Assembly (NCBI GenBank): GCA_022113835.1
Contig: JAILWY010000007.1
Span: forward strand, 10,641,001-10,705,000
DNA: 64,000 nt
From: Atopsyche davidsoni
Taxonomy: Eukaryota; Arthropoda; Insecta; Trichoptera; Hydrobiosidae
Reading direction: 5' to 3'
A model generated the notes under the pieces. That model saw only the letters and a list, made by a program, of their open reading frames with translations, had not been told where the DNA came from and ran no database searches. Positions 42,632 through 54,574 of the stretch are shown one piece after another (the first letter of the stretch is position 1; each line of letters begins with the position of its first letter). The position numbers and the translations under genes are program-made.

Positions 42632-45600
42632 GCTATAGATATATCACTGCTTTTCCAGAATATCTTTATTCAATATAATGATACAATAATTTAATATTAT
42701 ATGAATAGTACATTTATGTAATTTAATTTTTGGGCTATTTTGTTCAGATGCGGACTCCACGCTATTCAATAGTTTATGCTAGCGTTTTGAATGTTTCAAA
42801 ATAAAATTTACAACACTCAAATTGAAACATCGACATTCACTAATAGGATTGACTTGGCACGATTAATTAATGTATCATCGTAATATAACTGCCATACTAT
42901 CGTTAGTGCTCTGACAGATATTTAAACTAATTCAGTATATTATGTAATTATTTATAATTTTTCATGACCGGATTTCAATCTGGATGTTTTATGGACCTGA
43001 CCGCATCAGAACTGGACACAAAACAATTAATACGAGAATATTTTTTAACCAGCTTAGACGGTGGTAAAAAGTTATCAACCACAAAGACATGTTAAAAAAT
43101 TTTCTTGGTTCTGAAGTGAGAGTTCAGACATTTTTGAGTGTGTTACTCTAATTTCCAACAAACATCTGGTTGCTGTCTTATCATGCGATCAGGCCCTATA
43201 TATACTGTTAAAAGATAAAATTTAACTTGTGATAAAAGATGAAATGTAAGTGTTGAGGAGATACCATTTACTCAATGCTACATACGATAATTTGGCATTT
43301 AAATGATGATATGTATACTAAAATTTAATTTAAGCACACATGTACATAAAAAAATGCATCACATCAATCATTAGCTTTCATTTAACATAATGGTTTGTAT
43401 GCGTATTAGTAACTTTTCAATATTTATTCTGAGCTTAATATTACATCCAAAATTCATATAAAAAACCTTTGTATATATTCAAGTCACATATATCCTCTGC
43501 CAATATTATAATTTTAGCCAGTCTACAACCACACTTAATATGAATCGGAGGTCACGAGTGCAAGAAGCCAATTTGTAGAAAACTATTGTTTGATGACAAA
43601 TATACTCTTTTTTTTTTGCTTATTTAAAAGTTATCTTTTACCACAAAAAAGATATAATGAATTTAGTTACTATTCAGGCTTGAAAAGTACAAAGGTTTAG
43701 ATAAAACAATCAGATGCAAACCGAGAGTAAATATTGCAAAATTCACTGAACATTTTATAAAAAACTCTAATAAAATATGTTAAAGGTAAAAATAGATCAC
43801 ACATTAATGTCTATCTCACTCTCTTACATTTTAATGAGTTCCCCGGTGAAAAAGACCTCATATTTACAATTTGTCAATTTAAAAGTATTATTGCAGTAAA
43901 CAACCATCGTCATGTCCCATTGAGACTGTGGACATTAGACAAAGTGAATCCCATTACGAATGTCGTTAAAATGAGTCCAACGCGATTGTTAACATCATGA
44001 AAATAAAAACATCTCAAATAAAAACAAATTCTTATGATTATCAGTGATTCTTTAACATACATAACAAAATTAGCATTGACACTTTTAAGTCCCTATAAAA
44101 ATCACACTACCTGTACAAGTTAAATATTCTAATTAAACCGATGGTAAATGTGCGAAATGTTCAATTTATTTGCTGTTCGGTAAACATGATTACTGCAAAT
44201 AACCAAAATAACACGCTGTGAACAACAACCAATACATTTATTATGTACCAGTAAATTTAATTTAAATAGATTTAAAACCAAAAACATTTTTACTTCACAT
44301 TATTTAATTATAGGTCTGTAAATTGATTCTACAAATAACATTGCGTGTATATTTTTTTCTCAACGGCTGTGGAAATTATGGAAAAACCTGCATTAATTTT
44401 TATATTCTTTATAGATTATCATATAACGTGAAGAAAGAAATCTTATTGAATTAAATCTATTTGAAATTGAACCTCCACACAGATGAAAGTGCAGTTATAC
44501 AATTACAACTGATTTTCTTCTAAGAATAATGGGAGTGCTGTGAGAAACCATGGATTATTATAACATATGAATTCTTACCCAGTCTTCAGTTAGCGTGACA
44601 TTTGATTCGAAAGTGAAACGTTCATTATCTCTATTTTCTTTGGCAATTATTCACAAAGAAAACCAACATAAATGGGAATATTTATAAACTGAATAGATAT
44701 TTTTATATCATATAATTAAAAAGAAGGTTGCTATACTTGACTAGGACATTTCATAAACACACAAATAATTAACTTCTGAAAATGTTAATTTGATACATCA
44801 CATGTTTGACAATATACAATTGCAAATAACAAATGATTGCTGTAAAGTGCAATGTCTTCCCAAATATACGCTTAGGAAACACAGATCAAGAATTTCAACG
44901 GCGAAAAGGTTAAAACATTTGAAGAAATTATTTATTAAGCCTCAGAGACAAAAGTCTAGATAGGCTGGTGGTTAGACAGCACAATCACCAGTTTTACAGT
45001 ACCCTATATTGGGGAGGATCATGTGAATGATAATGATGTTCAGCAGGGCATGTTGGTAGCTGTTTCTGAACAAGGCAAAGACTTGAGCTATGCGCCAGAG
45101 TAGAAATCAATGCAACAAAAGTGATCAATTAAAAATCGTTAATCTATTTAAATTCAGGCCACAGAATGACAATATACGACATCACACTTCACATGATCAT
45201 AGTTTACGAGTTCTTAACACCTTAAAAGTCTCCCTAATTCTTTGCAATAAAACGAAAGCGCGATACACGGTGTCAACTTTTGAGCATAAATATTATTTGA
45301 CCGCACATATCCAAACAAAGTGATTGTAAGTAATTATTAGACAAATTTGTGATAATTTTAAAAAACAATCAGACTGAATGTCATGGTATAGTGAAGACTG
45401 GGAGATAAACAAAATGTGGATATGTCTCTCGATTGCATATTAACTCTTGAATTCAGATTTATAAATGGAATTTAATCATAAATAAAAAATAAATTACATG
45501 ATGTGTCTAAGGCTGGTTTCCTTTTGAGGCAATTTGACTCAACAATATCAATTCTAGTGGGTAGGCCTAGTTGGAACCGGCGATTTGACATGCAGGCCTC

Positions 45601-47411
45601 CACTCATTGCTTTATAAAGTCGTGCACACGCATTCCCTGCGCATCGTCACTAAGGCTCAAGCCTTCGCTCCTTAGGAGTCTTAGGGTTAAGCAAGAGTAC
45701 GAAGCTGTTATGCAATGTACCAAGAACAAGCAAGATTTAGGCTATGGCTAATATTTAGTGATTTTGCTTTAATTTATCCAAAAATAGAATATGAAACTTC
45801 AACATGGAATTATGCATTAAAAGAAGGTATTATAAAGTATAAATTTTCTAGATTTAATTTAAATAGAATACAGATTCACACCCCTCAAGAACTTTTGCAG
45901 TATCAATACATTTGTTTGTGAATTATTATTAGTACAGCATAGTACGGTCATAAAGTTGTCTAGAAGGAAAACCAGTTTTAGATCATACGAATCACCTACT
46001 TTCGATTCTACATGCACTTAATATGAAATTTATAAATGAAAATTTATGCACAGTAAAAATATACAATATACAGGATTTCAAAAGTGACACAATTCAAAGA
46101 TTTAAAGTTTTTCCTGTAAAAAATTTAATAATATTTTCACATACAAAATTACAAATCACTATTTTCATTAAAAGATTTTTATTAAATTATCAAAATATGC
46201 CGCGATAGTAACCTATATATTTAACTTTCTTATATGCCAGTAAAATTCAGTAGTAAAATATATTATATTAAGTGTGTGCAAAATTAAAGCAAGAGATGAA
46301 ATTGTTTTTTTAAAACAACCAAAACTGTTAAAACCACTCAACCAAATTCCAATTATATCTAATAAAGATGACTGACTACATACTGAGCAAAAGTGCCGAC
46401 AGAGATGAAGCAACTGATTGCACAAGCAACAGTATAGCTTCATGTGAAAATGGGTCACTACCTAGGAAGCATTTACCCAAGCTGATTAAATAAAATGTGA
46501 ACATGTGAACACAATTACATCTTGTTCCTTGCGCAGTTTGCAATAAATCGCTTTTACGTTGTTTAATGACAATCTGTGTTTTTATGAAACTACTATAGTC
46601 GATAAATGTTAACTTACATTTTCAATAAATATTTTTGATATTTTGGATGACTTGCAGTACACCATAAATCTTTGTATGGAAAATACACATCACTTTTTCA
46701 ACAAAGCCAAAAATATATTATAGGCTTACCCCGGGTTAAGACCACATCGTAATAATACTACTTTATTTATACAATCAAATATGCTGACAGTTTATCTCAC
46801 GATATGTCCAAGCGCCCCGATGTTGCATCTGATTATTTAGAATTATCTCTCAAATCAACCCATTTCTATATTTTGCAATTGTTTTTTCTAAAATTATCAA
46901 CAAAAGTGTGGATCTGCCAACCATAAAATCAATATTATAATATATGTAATAACGAATATAACGCTATAGAGTGAATGGGTGATCAGAGAAATTTTTATTT
47001 ATTCATTTTTTATTTAAGGCCAATTGGTTTTCACATATTTGAAAAATTACATTATTGACAAAGGAAAAGTAAAATTACTGAATTCCCATATGATTAAAGT
47101 GTAAGTTGAGCATTAAAATCACAATGTTTGAATAACTTGATTAAATAAGTAACGCATAAGAAATTATAGTATCAATGACAAATATATTTAAAATTCGTTA
47201 CTGTAAAATTATTATGTGGTCATTTCTTCTCCGTCGATGATACAAAATTGAAGCCAGAGAGCTAATTATTTCATGGAAAACTAGTTGGCTACATAAGGTA
47301 TAGGTCTGTGACAACCACACACCCTTTTTATACATTAACATACCTACATGGTTGCTGTACCGTTTTAAACTTTATTTAAAGATTAAATAATTAAGAATCT
47401 AATAGCAAAAT
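42632..47411. other. Intergenic stretch between SIK and Naa30
   Basis: AT-rich with no gene recognised. A GC-richer 45500-45720 segment contains the dyad ctaagg...ccttag. No repeat family identified. Confidence 0.55.
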
Positions 47412-47490
47412 AGTGGCCTGGTAGCTTAGTGATTAAAACAGCAATCAATGAACTCTAGAATTATGAGATAGATCTCCATTCGAGGCACAC
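47412..47490 (+). repeat. tRNA-like SINE fragment
   Basis: gtagcttagtgattaaaaca (A-box-like) and ctccattcgaggca (B-box-like) are about 50 bases apart. It lies downstream of Naa30, with no cloverleaf evident. Another weak tRNA-like segment is at 40375-40440 on the minus strand (ggtccgattcccgg). Confidence 0.4.
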
Positions 47491-47869
47491 TGTTTTTTTT
47501 TTTAGTTGGTAATGTTCAATTTCAAGCCCTGTGCGAAGAATGCTGACACTAAGTAAATATACATGTTTTCCAAAAACACAAAAAAAAAAACAAAATTTAG
47601 AAAGAAAGAAATTGTGGCCATAACCCAGGATATCTAGTCTATTTATAAAGTTTCTACGAGCGACCCTGCATATCTTTGACGTAAATATACTGATCCAGCA
47701 TACAAAATTAAGAATGCACTCTCTAGCTACACGAATGATGGACATTTACCTAATATTTCACATAATATACAACATAGTCAAATAAACTTGATGATTTTTC
47801 ACGATTTGCTGGGATTAAAACGAGCAGCAACTTTAGTTGTAGAGTAGTCATCAGTGAGTGGATACGGTT

Positions 47870-48034
47870 TTATCTCAGCCACAGTTTAAGTCGCAGCGCA
47901 TCCACTCCATTCAAATAGTAGCGGAACAGTCGCTTGTCTCGGACAAAGCCCAGATTCTCGTAAAGTCTTAACGCCGGCTTATTTGTTATTTCCGTTTCTA
48001 AGACGACTTCATCAGCATCGTCAGAGACCATCAC
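47870..48034 (-). CDS. Naa30: N-alpha-acetyltransferase 30, exon 2 (C-terminus)
   Basis: This exon encodes the last 54 residues and a TAA stop: [19 protein letters not shown], then [18 protein letters not shown], then [17 protein letters not shown]. It is nearly identical to the C-terminus of animal NAA30 ([27 protein letters not shown]). It joins exon 1 in phase 0 across an 856-bp intron, with acceptor ttttaatatttcag and donor GTAAGA. The total is 302 residues, somewhat shorter than vertebrate NAA30 because the disordered leader is shorter. Confidence 0.95.
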   Translation of the reverse strand: MMVSDDADEVVLETEITNKPALRLYENLGFVRDKRLFRYYLNGVDALRLKLWLR

Positions 48035-48890
48035 CTGAAATATTAAAACAGACACATCAAAAACAGTCAACTGAAAACACTAGCATTATAAGAATTTACA
48101 ACTTTACTCTAGCAGAATTTGTCTTCAATATGATGAGAGCATGAGTCTATACACTTAGAATCAATTTTTATTACTTTAGATACTAAAATATTTCAAAATA
48201 ATAATTTCAAATTATGCACTCAAGCAAATAAAAGTTATGAACATAACAGAATGGCAATGATTTTGAAGGAAGACATATGCATGTGTGGCTTTAAATAATG
48301 AATATGCTCTTTATTGTAAGTGCAGATGGGCCTGTTCTATCGAACTAAACTAGCCGAGTCTAACTTAACCATTGCCAACCAGCTTTAGAAATGACTCCCC
48401 TGTTGAGGAGCATAAACTTGAGGAACTACATAAACCATACTAATAGCTTCATGTAAAAATCTTAAAATATGCATTAATGAATTTTTTTTAATGCAAATTA
48501 TTCACTTTAAGTATACGTTCAAAATTGAGAAACATAAAATGCCAGTAGACATACATCTCCATTAATATTGCACAAATAATTAACTCAGTGCATTTATTGC
48601 AGGCAGCCATGCTTTATATTAATTTATGCTGATTTTAATTTACATTTTGGTTGATATAAATTCAAGTAAGAATTGTAATGTGCAAGAATAATATAGATAT
48701 TAGTTATATAGTGATGTCACACTTTTGTCAAGTGTCATCAACTAAGGAAACAAAAAAGGTTGATTGCATAATTAATTACTATTGTACTGTCAAAAAAAAC
48801 ATAAATTGATAAGAGTTAACAGATAATCAATTGTAAAGCAAACGAGTTAAATCATGCACGTCCCATGCTAAAATAAGAAATTATTCTTAC
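48035..48890 (-). other. Naa30 intron
   Basis: GT-AG intron between the two Naa30 exons. It is AT-rich, and no further gene or recognisable mobile element is seen in it. Confidence 0.85.
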
Positions 48891-49634
48891 CGTTATGGCC
48901 TGTCTTACGAGATGAGACCCGATTTTTCTTTTCCTATATTTTTCATCGACAGCTAACATTGCGATGTATCCCCTCTTGACTTTTTTTCTATGAATGTCGA
49001 GTTTACAAACGATGGCACCGATACACGTGTCGTTGTGCATGGCAAGAAAACAGAGCTTCGGCCAATTATGAATAAAATATCTATAAGTATAAATAGAGTA
49101 CGGTTCGGACAGCCCCTTTTGAATGAGCCTCATGATGTCTGCCATCTGGAGCTCAGAGCGATAGGATTCAAACTCTACAGGCCCGTGAGTAGCACAATTG
49201 GCTTCTTTACAATCTGAGCATTCAGCGATCACAGGCGAGACAGATATAACATTGCCATCGTCTTTCGATGACTCTACGGTTTTATTTGATAAATCTACAT
49301 TACTTAAACTAACATTAGCCAATTCCTTTTCGTTAGCGACATCGTCGAGTCTCTTGCAATTGTCTATACTATCGTGATTATCGTTATTTTTACTAAGATT
49401 TTCTTCACTATTGGTAGAGTGAACACTTGACATTCCATTCGTGAGTCCATTGTTTGGATGTAAGCTCACTTTATCTTTGAAATCATCCATAACTTCCTCC
49501 ATACTCGCATTGATGACAGAATTATTTACATTTTCGACGGATTCTTTGGTCTTTTTTGACTTTTTCTTCGAGCAAACTGACTTCTTCATTTTTGGGTCGG
49601 AATTTGCCCCGTCACTGTTCGTGATATGCTCCAT
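48891..49634 (-). CDS. Naa30: N-alpha-acetyltransferase 30 (NatC catalytic subunit), exon 1
   Basis: This exon encodes residues 1-248. The first ~145 residues are a low-complexity Ser/Asn/Lys/Asp-rich leader ([28 protein letters not shown]), as in animal NAA30 proteins. Then comes the GNAT domain: [46 protein letters not shown] and [20 protein letters not shown]. These match NAA30 motifs, including the [12 protein letters not shown] substrate-loop region. The acetyl-CoA P-loop reads RKRKIGS; the usual Q/RxxGxG/A form has a glycine where lysine stands here. The exon ends in phase 0 at ACG before donor GTAAGA. NatC acetylates protein N-termini beginning with Met plus a hydrophobic residue, working with NAA35 and NAA38 on ribosomes. 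Confidence 0.94.
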
Positions 49635-50441
49635 TTCTTCAGTGTTCGCGAATCCAATTTATAATAAAAATAGTATCCCTCGTGTATGAGCTCACCAGAT
49701 TAGTTTCTATTGGGATATTTTGACTATCTAGACTTCCATCGGATGCGTGAATTGCCATCAGGTCGCAAAAGAGCGGACATCTTGTTTTTGTTCGAAGATT
49801 GATAAGTTTATTCTTGGTCAATACAACGTCAATAAATATTATTATACATAACCGTACATCAAATTATTAACAAAACAAAACAATTAACCATCTCGGGTAA
49901 AAATGACATGAAAATTGCTATCTAATTTTTCACAACTTAACCATATCCACATTGTAGCAAAATTATTGCCATAAACAAAATTTATGTTTCCCTTTCAAAC
50001 ATCTGAGCCGGATCGATTAGTTTTAAAAAAGTTTATAGCTGTTGAATACTGGCGAGAAATGTCAATCTGTCAACAATCATAAGTATTTAATTTACCTCAG
50101 TCGGTTAAATGTTATTTTTACATTATTGATGGATTTACGTATTAAAATATGACATTTACTCAAAAAACGTCTGGTTTTTTAAAATTTGTAATTGGTTAAA
50201 TTATTATTGAATAGTTTTTAATAATTTATATTTTACACTGATGTACGTTTAAAATACTGTTTTTTATTAGGTCGACATTTTTCGTTGGCTGTTATTTAAC
50301 CTATCCGATCGGAGTTAGCTGAAATAAGGTCTTTGTTTAATTTGAAACGAGTTAATAATTGTAAATATATATATATATATATATACAACATAATTATTTA
50401 TATATTGTATATATAAAAATATACATTATAATTTTAAAAAT
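49635..50441. other. Naa30 5' flank
   Basis: Probable 5' UTR and promoter of Naa30 lie within the first ~200 bp upstream of 49634. No TATA box stands out. AT-rich beyond. Confidence 0.45.
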
Positions 50442-50626
50442 ATGAGCTTTGACATTGAAAGCTCACACTTTACAAAATACGAGCTTTGACATTGAAAACT
50501 CGTATTTTGAAAAATATGAGCTTTCAAAGTTAAACTTCATGTGTTGTAAAATATTAGCTTTGACTTTGAAAGGTCATTTTTTTCAGCATATGAGCTTTTA
50601 CTTTGAAACCTCATATTTTAAAATAT
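50442..50626. repeat. Tandem repeat, 5 x 37 bp
   Basis: Five units of 37 bp each begin (a/g)(t/c)gagcttt and contain ttgaaa(g/a)ctc. The first two keep a dyad, gagctttgacattgaaagctc. Divergence rises across the array. 37 is not a multiple of 3, so it is not a coding repeat. Confidence 0.9.
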
Positions 50627-50825
50627 TTCAAATTCTTCTATTATTCTCACATGTAAACATAGGTAATATAATAGTAATGATACTAGACATAATTTCGACA
50701 GTTAATTTTTTAATATATGGATGCACAAATAATGTATTTTTTAAATACATTGGTTTTCACTACTTTGGTCATGATAAAATAAATATATTTTGTAAAAATT
50801 ATATTGTAAAAGTGTGATGAATCTC

Positions 50826-50890
50826 GCGGGCCGGAAAAATGTTTAAGGCAATACAACATGCAGCCCGCGGGCCGTGGGCTGGCTACCCCT
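50826..50890 (-). repeat. hAT-type terminus fragment
   Basis: On the minus strand, caggggtagccagcccacgg then cccgcgggctgcatgttg resembles a hAT terminal inverted repeat widespread in animal genomes. The partner end was not found. Confidence 0.45.
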
Positions 50891-51466
50891 GCAAGTATTT
50901 GAATTTTAGATATTATTTAAAGTTATGTGGATACCGACCTGCTCGATAATCCAAGGTATTTTAAAAGACTCAACGTCTACTTTAAAAAAAAAAATCTATT
51001 TTTCTAAAAGTCCTTGATTTTCAACTTATTAGCTAGATTCACAATTCTTGTACATTTGGGTGAATATTTAGAAACCAGTTGCGTTTAGCGGTTTCCTTAT
51101 GTTAGTAATTAGTATTTGCAATGACTTAGAATAACAAAAAAATGTTTTTGATCAATTTTGATTTATTAATAACACCTTATATAATAATAGTTTTATATCT
51201 ATTGTTAAATAATAATTCTAAGGGGTCAGCACATGAATTAATTTTCTAGTGACAAACTATTTTACAAAATGTTATAAATCTAACAATGAATTTATAACTG
51301 ATGTTTAATCCACTCAATACACATGCATTACTTGTTAAATTATTCTTATCTATTCCAAATGGCGTCATTTTTGCCATTTACATGATGGCTTTTTTCTGGG
51401 CTGCTTATTAGTGAGAAAATGTTAGCCAATTCAGGAGTAACAAAATTATATTGTATTTTTTATAAT

Positions 51467-51581
51467 TTATGCAATGCATTTATTGTATCTTGCATCGCAT
51501 TGCATGCCGGCCGCTCCCCAAGTGGCAGCTTCCTTAACTTCTTCGACGATCGACTCGTACTTTGCATCATACGGAACAGTT
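51467..51581 (-). CDS. Unrecognised secreted/membrane protein, exon 4 (C-terminus)
   Basis: After acceptor ..ttttag the exon reads TVPYDAKYESIVEEVKEAAT, then WGAAGMQCDARYNKCIA, then TAA. Two more cysteines (QCDARYNKC) give four in exons 3-4, enough for two disulfides. Joined to exons 1-3, the protein is about 292 residues (300 with the alternative exon 1 donor). A consistent phase across three introns is strong evidence for a real gene. A TTTATT (AATAAA on the minus strand) at 51162-51167 is a possible polyadenylation signal about 300 bases after the stop. Confidence 0.8.
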
Positions 51582-51854
51582 CTAAAAGTAATCAATATAT
51601 TTTAATAGTATAACATTGGATAAACTTCGATATTTTAGATAGAACCGCTGTGTGTATAGACACTTCCTGTGCGACTGAAGAAGGAATATTTTTGTTCATA
51701 GAGATATATGAGAAGTAATAAATCTTCACAGGGTGAATCTGAATATTAAAGAGCTGTTCTTTCTATGAAGAAGCACATTCACTAGCATCCATACTCTCAT
51801 CTAAGATGTGATGTAAATAAATATTGTTTTATTCGATTACATGTAAGTACACAC

Positions 51855-52026
51855 CCTTCCAATAACTTAGCAGTGGTCAGTAAAATATCTGCACCGCTGC
51901 TGTAGCGCTTCGCCAAGGTGGGGTATTTACAAGCCGAATGTGCCAAGCATGCCATGTCTCCGCCCCTCAGGTAGCCCTTCCACAAACTGAGCTCTTCTTC
52001 TCCTATCCATAGAGAGTTGTTTTCTT
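51855..52026 (-). CDS. Unrecognised secreted/membrane protein, exon 3
   Basis: The exon reads KENNSLWIGEEELSLWKGYL, then RGGDMACLAHSACKYPTLAK, then RYSSGADILLTTAKLLE. Two cysteines in CLAHSAC and the alternating helical pattern suggest a small disulfide-stabilised helical domain. The acceptor is a tandem TAG-AAG; the second site would drop one residue. The donor is the weak GTGTGT, chosen because the leftover GG plus the A of exon 4 restores a glycine codon and keeps the frame open. Confidence 0.8.
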
Positions 52027-52306
52027 CTAAAAGAATAATAGATTAGTATTAACTAATGATTTATAACGAATGGTGCTACCTAGTACGCCAGTACTAGTAA
52101 CTATTATTATTTTATTTTAAAAATACAAAAACACATATATTTAAGATAATAACTGAATATGCACTGCTTTAATGCTTATGTGGATTGCATCCCTCCGATA
52201 AACGGAAGTCTAAAATTTCTACCGCTTAATTAAAATATCAACTGACTAAAAAAACCCCAAATTATGTTATTATTTTTAGAGATTCAAAAATTATCCTCTC
52301 GCTTAC

Positions 52307-52424
52307 TTTCCAAGCTTCTTCCATATCCGTGGTTCCAAGCTCCGGCTCCGAACATACCGGCTGCCAAAATCAGCGCCTTGAGAACCACGAGGATCACTAG
52401 ATTTGTGAGATTCAAACTCAAAAC
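52307..52424 (-). CDS. Unrecognised secreted/membrane protein, exon 2 (hydrophobic segment)
   Basis: This exon, too short to show up as an ATG-initiated frame, reads VLSLNLTNLVILVVLKALIL and then AAGMFGAGAWNHGYGRSLE. It is bounded by acceptor tttcag and donor GTAAGC and is in phase with exon 1 (phase 0 in, one base over at the end). The 25-residue hydrophobic run looks like a membrane helix or a buried hairpin. The Gly-rich exit (GAGAWNHGYGRS) is typical of insect extracellular proteins. Confidence 0.8.
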
Positions 52425-54010
52425 CTGAAAAAAAACAAACAATTATTTATGAATTAAAATCTACAAAAATGTGGCAAGATATAAAATACACGGGTGGTAT
52501 GTCTAATAATGATTGCATACAAAAGTAGATTTTTTTCAATGCTTTTTATGAAAATGTTTTTTTGGTCGAATATTTGTTACAATTGTTTTGTAAAATATAA
52601 ATTTCCTGCACGCCATCGATATTTCAGGTGAGTTGCGGTAGTTTTTTCAAAATCCACGGTGACATGAAATAACACGGAGTCATTATGTTGGTTTCTTCAT
52701 GCATTACATTGCATTTCTTTTCAAGATGGGTCGCTGTGACCCAATCGAAGAATAAGAGTGCACACATATTACATCATATCTCCAAAAAATTAATAACGCT
52801 TATTTAATTGAACCGTGTCACTCGGTAATCAGAAATTTATCAATAACATTCGGGGTTAATATGTAACTCCACAACAAACAAGAATATTTTGTATTTAAAG
52901 AATAAATATTTATAGGGGTTTTTTACATTTTTATTTTGTTTTGTAAAATCCCAAAAATATTTTTATTTTTAAATAAAAAATATTATAATGAAGTGCACCA
53001 AATTGTCTACTGTGATTGTTATATAATTTACTAACAAAAAAAACATTAAAAATCGTCGACAAAAAAATTAAAACGTTTTTATTTTCGCTTTTCTAAATAT
53101 GTGAATCTTGTATGATGCTTAGTGGATTTTAATTACATCATTCTAATCAGAATTTAAATCCACGATAAATTGGCTTAATTTATAATACTCCATATTTTAA
53201 CAACAAATTAAAGTTTAATGACAAAAAGATTACGATCATTTTTGTTTGTGAGCGCTTTCGCCTTACGTGTAAGTCCTTGCAAGGCGAAAGAGCTACTACC
53301 CATTTGGATATTCACATTTGTTGTAGAATTTTGATTAAATCTGAAATTTTGAAGATCTGTTTCATTTTTTGGTTATTTAAATTATTTATAAATTTTAATA
53401 TTTATTAGGTATATATTTTATTAATTTTTTTATTTAATATTAAACTTGTGATTGTTAAAATAAATGTATGCAAGTATTAAGTCAAGTTATCATAGTAATA
53501 AAATTTACCTGCTATAAGTAAAAAAATATATTAGTATGGAAACACGGTGTATGATAACTTTATACGTACTATCATTCATATTTTATAATACGTGTATGCG
53601 TGTATCTATTTTTTATATTATAAACATATAAATTACTGTAACTTGTCAATTATATATAAAAGCGCTTTTTTTAGCTTTATTGCAAAAACTGTATATTTAC
53701 TTAGAAATTTTCCGAATCTCCATACTTAAAATTAAGGAAAAGTGTCCAGATGTGGTTTCTAGTCTTAGATACTATGAATTTTCGTAATAGCATGATGCTG
53801 ATAATATTGCTGTTTCACTTTAAACGGAGGCATCCACATCATGCGAAAATCTACACAACGCTTTTCAAATACCACTGGAAGGTGAGGGGACAGGGGTGAA
53901 AAAGGTGAAAGGGGTGAAAGGGGTGAAAAAAGTGAAAGGGGTGGCGTTTCGAAGACTCGCATCAGACTGAGAAAGTTGGTTCACACCTCGCCGAGGCGCG
54001 GGACACCCAC
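52425..54010 (-). other. Intron 1 of the secreted-protein gene
   Basis: AT-rich intron. It includes a 9-11-bp hairpin at about 53252-53294 (gctttcgcctt / aaggcgaaag) and a (gaaaggggt)-like run at 53890-53945. Confidence 0.6.
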
Positions 54011-54484
54011 CTGGCTGGAGGCCCCGGTGGACCTGGCGATGAGCTCGCGCGCCAGGTCCGCCAGCATCTGGCCGCCGCGGCCGCTGAGGAAGCTGCCGGC
54101 GCCGCTGGCGAAGGACCTGCCGGCTTGGGCGTCTCCCGGGACCTCGGCCAGGCTGTTGTTCTCCACGGCGGGGTACGCGGCCGCCCTGGACGGCGCCGGG
54201 ATCTGGTCCTGCGCCGAGTGGTTCTGCTGCTCCCGGCGCTGCTCGGAGAAGTCCGGAATGTCTATCTCCTGGTGCTTGGATTTCTCCGCGTACTCGGCCG
54301 GCGACAGCTTCTGATAGTCGGGCTCGGAGTACGGAGGCGGCGTCGGCTGGTTGTAGTGTTGGGAATAATGAATAGGCTTTTTCGCGTAGTGCGGGGACGA
54401 GTACGCTCCAGGGTGCTGCGCGTAGCATAAGCCTTCGCTGACTAATGCCAAAATTACCAATAACGTTACACTTTTGCACGACAT
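54011..54484 (-). CDS. Unrecognised secreted/membrane protein, exon 1 (signal peptide)
   Basis: The protein begins MSCKSVTLLVILALVSEGLC, a clear signal peptide with cleavage probably after GLCYA. It continues with a Tyr/Pro/His/Gln-rich stretch (YSSPHYAKKPIHYSQHYNQP, PTPPPYSEPDYQKLSPAEYA), an acidic/Gln segment and a Gly/Ser/Ala-rich segment (SGAGSFLSGRGGQMLADLAR). The chosen end is CAG before donor GTGGGT at 54010-54005. A second in-frame phase-0 donor, GAG before GTGTGA at 53986-53981, would add eight residues (VGVPRLGE). The composition suggests an extracellular, cuticle- or matrix-like insect protein. I do not recognise a named family. Confidence 0.8.
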
Positions 54485-54540
54485 TTTGATTTAAGTATAC
54501 GCACTTAGCGACGCTTCCTCGCTGAGCTTTCGATAGCAAC

Positions 54541-54574
54541 TGAACTGGAATAATTAAACTCGAAATATTTTTAA
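54541..54574 (-). promoter_or_regulatory. Candidate core promoter of the secreted-protein gene (TATA-like + initiator)
   Basis: On the minus strand a TTAAAAATATTT element begins at 54574. An arthropod initiator TTCAGTT has its A at 54541, 33 bases downstream, and the start codon is 57 bases further on. The spacing fits a focused TATA/Inr promoter. This is inferred from motif and spacing only. Confidence 0.5.

Noticed and set aside
53976..54539. Alternative long frames over the secreted-protein exon 1
   Set aside because: Shadows of exon 1. Only the signal-peptide frame joins downstream exons in phase.
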